DNA of 64,000 bases from Stomoxys calcitrans (lineage: Eukaryota; Arthropoda; Insecta; Diptera; Muscidae). Position 1 is the stretch's first letter; each line of letters starts with the position of its first letter. The notes under the pieces were generated by a model, which was given only the letters and a program-made list of their open reading frames with translations, was not told where the DNA came from and searched no databases. The position numbers were made by a program, and so were the translations under genes. The stretch lies in the NCBI RefSeq assembly GCF_963082655.1, contig NC_081556.1:65897727-65961726 (forward strand), in the 5' to 3' direction. Shown one piece after another: positions 57,905 to 64,000 of the stretch.

Positions 57905-58980
57905 TATACCCTCCACCATAGGATGGGGATATACTAATTTCGTCATTCTGTTTGTAACTACTCGAAATATTCGTCTGAGACCCCATAAAGTATATATATT
58001 CTTGATCGTCGCGACATTTTATGTCGATCTAGCCATGTCCATCCGTCCGTCCGTCTGTCGAAAGCACGCTAACTTCCGAAGGAGTAAAGCTAGCCGCTTG
58101 AAATTTTGCACAAATACTTCTTATTAGTGTAGGTCGGTTGGTATTGTTAATGGGCCATATCGGTTCATGTTTTGATATAGCTGCCATATAAACCGATCTT
58201 GGGTCTTGACTTCTTGAGCCTCTAGAGTGCGCAATTCTTATCCGATTGGAATGAAATTTTGCACGACGTGTTTTGCTATGACTTCCAACAACTGCATCAA
58301 GTATGGTTCAAATCAGTCAATAATCTGATATAGCTGCCATATAAACCGATTTTGGGTCTTGATTTCTTGAGCCTCTAAAGTGCGCAATTCTTATCCGATT
58401 TGAATGAAATTTTGCACAATGTATTTTGTTATGATATTTAACAACTATGCCAAATACGGTTCAAATCGGTTTATAATCTGATATAGTGTTTTGTTATGAT
58501 GTCCAACAACTGTGTCAAATAAGGTTCAAATCGGTTCATAACCTGGATAGCTGCCATGTAAACCGATCTGGGATCTTGACTTCTTGAGCCTCTAGGGTCG
58601 CAATTATTATCCGATTTGCCTGAAATTTTGTACGACGGATCCTCTCATGACCATCAACATACGTGTTTATTATGGTCTGAATCGGTCAATACCCCGATAC
58701 AGCTCCCATATAAATCGTTCTCTCTATTTTACTTCTTGAGCCCCTAAAGGGCGCAATTCTTATTCGAATTGGCTGACATTTTACACAGGTCTCCCAACAT
58801 ATAATTTAATTATGGTCCAAACCGGACCATATCTTGATATAGCTCTAATAGCAGAGCAAATCTTTTCTTATATCCTTTTTTGCCTAAGAAGAGATGCCGG
58901 GAAAAGAACTCGACAAATGCGATCCATGGTGGAGGGTATATAAGATTCGGCCCGGCCGAACTTAGCACGCTTTTACTTGT
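57905..58980 (+). mobile_element. Helentron-like element (family A, copy 6)
   Basis: TATACCCTCCACCAT start, short CCGT microsatellite, four or so units (one shortened near 58470-58500), ATGGTGGAGGGTATA, TTCGGCCCGGCCGAA and ACTTGT at 58980. Flanks are T/T. Inserted into repeat D. Confidence 0.8.
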
Positions 58981-59344
58981 TATTTAATTTTCTTCTCACC
59001 ATCATTACTCAAGAATGTATTTGAAGCCTATACTCTCAGTGCAACGTTAACCCATTTCATTTCCTTTTATTTAAGTATCTAACTGTATTAATTTCCACAC
59101 CAAACGTACTATTTCTCTCTTTTCCGGTACGATTTTCCAAAATTGTGTTCAAATCTTATTTTTTTTTTTTGAGCCGCTCTCAATTTGGTCCTAAATAATT
59201 TCTCATAATATCAACATTTTTGGATACGTTAACGTAGGCACATGTTAAGTTACTACCCAATCCCGTCTTATCCCGTATAACTGTATCCCAAATTTCAAAG
59301 TTCTAGCTAAATTTATAATGAAAAGTACGAAAAAATTTTAAAGC
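58981..59344. repeat. Repeat D, second part
   Basis: Shares CAAATTTCAAAGTTCTAGCT and GTACGAAAAAA-type phrases with 56881-57904; ends where LINE C1 begins. Confidence 0.5.
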
Positions 59345-62300
59345 CTTTTGGAGTAGGCTAGAAAAGGACTCCAAAGACTCAACATCTGCGGTGGTGGCGT
59401 CAAACTGTAGCGTGTTGTCCTCCCCTCCTATAGGTGTGGGTCCCATGGCACATGCAGTCGGGAGCAATGCTTCAAGCGCACAACAAGTCGTCAGACTAGT
59501 TAATGAGGAGGAGACGGATAAACCAGAGGGATGAACAGTTCGTCCCCAGCCTTTAAGTAAAAATGGTGTTTCCCATTCAGACAGCGACAGTGTCAATGAA
59601 ACAGTCATCGCAACCGAGCAATGGCTTTGCTAAGCTTACAAGCAGACCGAGAAAGCGATCCGACGAAGGAGCCAGAGAAGTATGTACCGGCATCGCAATC
59701 AGGCGAAAGTGCAGGATGCTGGAAGGGATAGAACTGACATTCCAGGCACTTCGACGGAAGTTGGAAAACGAATCAGATCTCCTATAACACTGTTAAAATA
59801 CTGAAGAAGAAAAAGAGCTCCCCGTTTTCAAATAATCTAGGAAAAACAATGATTATCGGTCCCAAGTGGAGGATCTGGTTAACGATCGGATTTTCGAACA
59901 TGTGTGAAACTCTGAATAGGGTCCACCCATACAAATGATGAGCTGCGAGTATAGAGGGAACATCTTAAAGCTGCATTTTGCATCGGCGGAATGTATTGAT
60001 GCCGTCAAACAGCTTGTCAGAGGTATCCACGCTGACTGGAAGGGCGCAAAGCTCGACCTGGTGAGAGTGATGGATATCCCTTAGGTCACACGACGACGGA
60101 CCCATCACCGACTTAAAGATTCGGAATACTGGGATAGATAAAGATACTAATATTGAAACATTAGGCAGTGCAGCGACAGACGTCTCAATGCAACTCAACG
60201 AATATTCAGCCGATAATGGTACCTCACCTACTCCCAATAAGCCCATTTACTTAATATTTGGAAGACTAAGATAGGCAAAGATCCTAGTATTGAAACATCA
60301 GGCAGTACAGGGAATGGAAACCCAATACAGCCTTACGAACAGGCACCCTACGATTGAACCATTACCGACTTTATAAAGAGTCGGAAGACTAGACTACGCA
60401 AAGAACCTAAAATGATGACATCAGGGACCAGACGATGAGATCATCACCTACTTCCAAGTTGCCCATTTACTGGAGGACCAATGATTGAGGTAATCCAGGC
60501 GCGAGACTGCTACACACGCTCTGATGGAAAAAATCAGCAAGAGTAAGAGTCATATTGCCTTAATTCTGGACCCATGGACGACCCGGATCAAAGTTTCAGG
60601 ACTGAAACTATGCTAACACTGGCACTCGGCCGAGGACCTGCGCTATTTGTCATAAGAATTTGAATTATATATTTTCCAAAGAGCTGTCAACGTCCGATGT
60701 AGCAGTGGTGTGATAGGGAGACGGTGGATCATACCTGGCATCACTTTATCTGCCTTTCAACTCTCCGACACCGGCACCGTCGGAGCTGCAACGGTTAGTG
60801 AGGAAAGCAAAACGGACAGGAAACGATGTACGATACGATGCGACGAGGGTGCGATGCGAACTCTCACCATATTTCGTGGGGTAGTACCAATACTAATAAG
60901 CGGGGCCAAGCCCTGGCAGAATTCTTGAATGCTAACGACCTAATAACACTTAATATTGGTAACACCACAACCTCTGCTAATAGAATTAGGGAGGAGGTAT
61001 TAGATGTCACAATATATTCGGAAAATCTAATCGATGAGGTTCAGGAATGGAGGGTCTCCATGGAAGACCTCTGACCATCGCTACATTAGGTTTAGGATAT
61101 CACGGCCAGTCTGATAAGCTTCCGGAATAAGTTGAATACCAACTGGACAAAATTCGGAAGGCTGCTCAGAAGAAGACTTGGGCAAGATAATTTAGTTTGT
61201 CCAAACTTAGAAGACATTGACGAAAATTTCAACGGGATTACATATGTACTGGTGGGGTCCTTTCAAGATAGTTGTCCTCTTCGAAAAAGGAAATCAGCCC
61301 AAAAAAAACTCTGGATGACCGGGGAGATTCGCAATATTGGGAAAGAGGTCCGCAGACTTTTTAACAGAGCACGTCGTAAAAAAGCGGAAGTTTATTGGGA
61401 TGTATTACATACGGCTCAAGGAATACAATAAGAGTACCATGCCTCTTGAAGCTTTTCTGCGAACAGGTCGATAGGGTTAATGACGCCTCCAAGATAAAAA
61501 AGTTTCTCTCAAAAACCCATGTCCAAACTGACACTTTAGTAGTCAGCGTGCCTAGGACATGCATATACTCCGAAATCCTATCAGGAAGCAAGGGTGTTAT
61601 TTATATCCAAGCCCGGCAAGGCAAGTTATGCGACACCAAAGGTCTACAGACCTATAAGCCTTACATCCTTTCTACATAAAACCATGGAACGTATTATGGA
61701 CACCATGATAAAGAGTATGACATCCAGCGAACTGCTCAAATACAAACTGTCAAGGGAAGGTCGGTGGAGACTGCCCTGCATGAGGTTGTGCATAAAATAG
61801 AAGAATCCTTCGATGCCAAACCTACACACTGGTGGTATGCATTCACATCGAGGGGACTTTTAAGAATCCTTAGCCGGGGTGGACCCGGTCCTTAGAGACT
61901 GGATAAACCATATGCCAAGGAACAGGTGGATAAATTGTGTGTCCCATATCATAAATATAAAGGAGAAAATAGCACAAGCCACAGTGGGGCATTTTATTGC
62001 CACTCCTATGGGTGACCACCAAAAATGACATATTACGGATGCTGACTGAGGAGGGATTTGAACCCGTCTACTACGCAGACAATGTTATAATACTTCTAAG
62101 GGATAAGGATCCGAACGAGCTATGCAGAAGGGCCGAAAAGGTCTTGCATATGGCATATGACTGGGCTAGACCCAGCGGTCTCTATGTTAACCCAGAGAAG
62201 GCTGAAATATGCCTGTTCACGAGGAAGACGAAGATGGGCCAATTTAACGCAGTACGTCTCCTCAATAAGACGATTTCGATATCTGACAAGGTCAAATACT

Positions 62301-62850
62301 TAGGTGTGATCTTAGACATGAAACTAAATTGGAAGTGTCACATTCAGGAGCGTACTGAGAAGGCTCATAGATGTTGGGCCATAGGCTCGAAATGGGGCCT
62401 GAATCCGAGGATAGTCCACTGGTTCTACGGGAGCGCTCAGTAGTTTGTGGACTGCTATGAAGAAAAAGTGCAACATAAGGACCATACAAGAGATTCAGAG
62501 AACATGTTGTCTTGGCATAGGTGGAGCAATTAGGACCACGCCCACTAGGGCACTTGAGACTATTCTAGATATCCGACCCATTGCCATACAGATTAAGTGT
62601 AAGACAGCCACTGCCGCTATTTGATTTAAAGCGATGGGTGAATGGATTAAGGATAGGAGCAACTCATACCATTGGTATTGAAGACAAATCAAGATTTTGT
62701 AATTAGCACGGAATTCCAAACTTTTTTTAGAGGTTACTTTATAGTTTTTAGAGCGCACAACAAACCGATTGCTGGCTTAGGTGTATGTCCATTGTGGCAT
62801 GGGGCGGATTAATATCTGCACCTTCCTTTCAACACAACCTAATAAAAATA
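59345..62850 (+). pseudogene. LINE C1, copy d: best-preserved copy
   Basis: ORF1 region: RPRKRSDEGAREV, MLEGIELTFQALRRKLENES (59655-59785), then VEDLVNDRI...HFASAECIDAVKQLVRG (about 59869-60020). Three tandem units of 120-140 bp lie at 60115-60440. Endonuclease: NTNKRGQALAEFLNANDLIT, TTTSANRIREEVLDVTIYSE and the SMEDL region (60890-61074). Linker 61132-61431. RT: FISKPGKASYATPKVYRPIS and LTSFLHKTMERIMDTMIKSM (61597-61725). A 148-codon open frame runs from 61997 to 62443 with PVYYADNVIILLR (YADD changed to YADN), VNPEKAEICLFTRK and VKYLGVILDMKLNWKCHIQE. Then ALETILDIRPIAIQI (about 62550). The 3' UTR ends near 62845. Several shifts; the catalytic change and stops make it inactive. Confidence 0.85.
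60115..60440 (+). repeat. Tandem repeat within LINE C1 ORF1 region
   Basis: Units begin GATTCGGAATACTGG (60117), ATATTTGGAAGACTAAG (about 60256) and GAGTCGGAAGACTAGAC (about 60379). Each is followed by an ATGAAGACATCAGG-like segment (here ATTGAAACATCAGGCAG). Spacing is about 140 and 120 bp. Confidence 0.65.
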
Positions 62851-63048
62851 TGAATTTTTAAAATATTTTCTAGTCTCCCGATAAATACTGCTAAAGTGTA
62901 ACTGTAACACAATGAGAGCTGTAGCTCAATCAGTAAATAAATGTTTGAAATTCAAACCAATCGTCTACGTGTCCAAAATATACTATCCATGTGTAATTGC
63001 ATACCAATTTTGAGAGCTTAAGCTCAATATATAAAAAAGAAAGTACTA
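62851..63048. repeat. Repeat D, third part
   Basis: TTTGAGAGCTTAAGCTCAAT (about 63010-63029) matches 57259-57280. Ends at the mariner target TA. Confidence 0.55.
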
Positions 63049-63990
63049 TTGGGTTGACCAAAAAGTAATTGCTGATTTTTCATATAGTCGGCGTTGACAA
63101 ATTTTAAGCATTAATCGAATTGGATCGTCATGTAACTGAGCGTGAGATAGGAGAGAAGTTAAATATACCAAAATCAACCGTTCATTATCACATAAAAAGT
63201 CTTGGACTGGTGAAAAAGCTTCATATTTGGGTTCCACATGTATTGAAAGAAATTCGTTTAACAAACCGAATCAACGCTTGTGATATGCACCTTAAACGCA
63301 ATGAATTCGATCCGTTTTTAAAACGAATCATAACTGGAGATGAAAAATGGATTGTTTACAACAACGTTAGTCGAAAACGATCATGGTCCAAGCATGATGA
63401 ACCAGCTCAAACCACTTCAAACAAAGGCTGATATCCACCAAAAGAAGGTTATGCTGTCTGTTTGGTGGAATTGGAAGGGTGTGGTATATTTTGAGCTGCT
63501 TCCAAGGAACCAAACGATTAATTCGGATGTTTACTGTCAACAATTGGACAAATTGAATACAGCCATCAAGGAGCAGCGACCAGAATTGGCCAATCGTAAA
63601 GGTGTCATATTCCACCAGGACAACGCTAGACCGCACACATCTTTGGTCACTCGCCAAAAACTGAGTGAGCTTGGCTGGGAACTTTTGATGCATCCACCAT
63701 ATAGCCCTGACCTTGCACCATCAGACTACCATTTATTTCGATCTTTGCAGAACTCCTTAAATGGTAAAACTTTCGGCAATGATGAGGCTATAAAATCGCA
63801 CTTGGTTCAGTTTTTTGCAGATAAAGGCCAGAAGTTCTATGAGCGTGGAATACTAAATTTGCCAAGAAGATGGCAAAAGGTTATTGAACAAAATGACAAT
63901 TATATATATGATTAAAGTTCATTCTAAATTTTATTAAAAAAGCATTTACTTTCTTTTAAAAAATCCGCAATTACTTTTTAGGCAACCCAA
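63049..63990 (+). mobile_element. Mariner element, internally deleted, intact ends
   Basis: Terminal inverted repeats TTGGGTTGACCAAAAAGTAA (left) and, inverted, TTGGGTTGCCTAAAAAGTAA (right) extend to about 30 bp. TA lies on both sides (63047-63048 and 63991-63992). At 942 bp it is shorter than the usual 1.3 kb. The missing part is at the 5' side: the 5' leader and the first helix-turn-helix of the transposase. Confidence 0.95.
63110..63915 (+). pseudogene. Mariner transposase, N-terminally deleted and frameshifted
   Basis: Cut-and-paste DDE/D transposase of the mariner family. The frame starting near 63110 gives a helix-turn-helix (IGEKLNIPKSTVHYHIKSLG) and WVPHVLKEIRLTNRINACD, then TGDEKWIVYNN with the first catalytic D (about 63335). 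It stops at 63431. The remainder is in the next frame: KVMLSVWWNWKGVVYFELL, VIFHQDNARPHTS (second D, about 63620) and HPPYSPDLAPSDYHLF (third D, about 63723). The spacing between the second and third D is 34 residues, the mariner DD34D signature. All three acidic residues and the WVPHxL linker are present, so only the 5' deletion and one shift at 63400-63430 disable it. It is the youngest-looking element in the window. Confidence 0.9.
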
Positions 63991-64000
63991 TATTTTATAT

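Noticed and set aside
1..64000. CRISPR array, bacterial operon, phage or endogenous retrovirus.
   Set aside because: Repeats are long and transposon-like without regular spacers. No LTR pairs, gag-pol-env order, protease or integrase motifs were seen; all reverse transcriptases are of LINE or Penelope type.

Overview
This is eukaryotic nuclear DNA, most likely from a calyptrate (muscoid) fly. The reasons are AT-rich sequence, fly-sized introns, an exon of a Dpr-family cell-surface gene that I recognise by motif, and dispersed repeats of types I associate from memory with house-fly and stable-fly genomes. The species call is inference. There is no bacterial operon, no CRISPR array and no rRNA. 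The window is an old, heavily nested transposon landscape with very little host coding sequence.

Host genes. One exon of a Dpr-type immunoglobulin-superfamily gene lies on the minus strand (30486-30976). It has clean splice sites, a 163-codon open frame and the start of an Ig V domain. A second candidate is a two-exon, 93-residue minus-strand gene (28393-28742) with a 68-bp intron that preserves frame; its product is unrecognised. Weaker exon candidates lie at 37482-37661.

Layout. 1-6.5 kb: canonical Helitrons (TC...CTAG ends, insertion between A and T) in inverted and tandem arrangement, one interrupted by a second rolling-circle-type element. 6.9-14.3 kb: decayed LINEs (two related families, here C1 and C2, plus Jockey-like pieces). 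14.9-16.2 kb: Helentron-like element. 16.3-17.7 kb: piggyBac relic split by a tRNA-SINE. 19-20.2 kb: Penelope-like RT plus GIY-YIG relic. 20.5-21.8 kb: Helitron. 22.3-23.1 kb: 0.8-kb palindrome with tRNA-like sequence at both ends. 23.7-25.4 and 28.8-29.9 kb: Helentron-like elements. 31-36 kb: LINE C2 and C1 copies with SINE insertions. 37.9-39.4 kb: Helitron. 39.4-46.9 kb: two LINE C2 copies head to head, forming a roughly 7-kb imperfect palindrome. 46.9-50.9 kb: R1-like LINE, SINE, Tc1/mariner-like transposase relic and Helentron-like element. 52.6-56.9 kb: LINE C2 carrying a hAT-like element that itself carries a SINE, plus an R1-like piece. 56.9-64 kb: a simple dispersed repeat interrupted by a Helentron-like element, LINE C1 and a mariner with intact ends.

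The most informative observation is the repeat called family A here. It occurs six times nearly whole and in several fragments. It has a 15-bp subterminal inverted repeat, internal tandem units of about 153 bp and a GC-rich 3' stem-loop, and it inserts between two T residues with no target duplication. One copy sits inside a Helitron whose empty site can be read from another copy in the same window, which fixes the insertion chemistry. These traits fit non-autonomous Helentron elements (HINE/DINE-1 type). I found no convincing new multi-gene system. Elements are dated only relatively, by nesting, and no homology search was possible.
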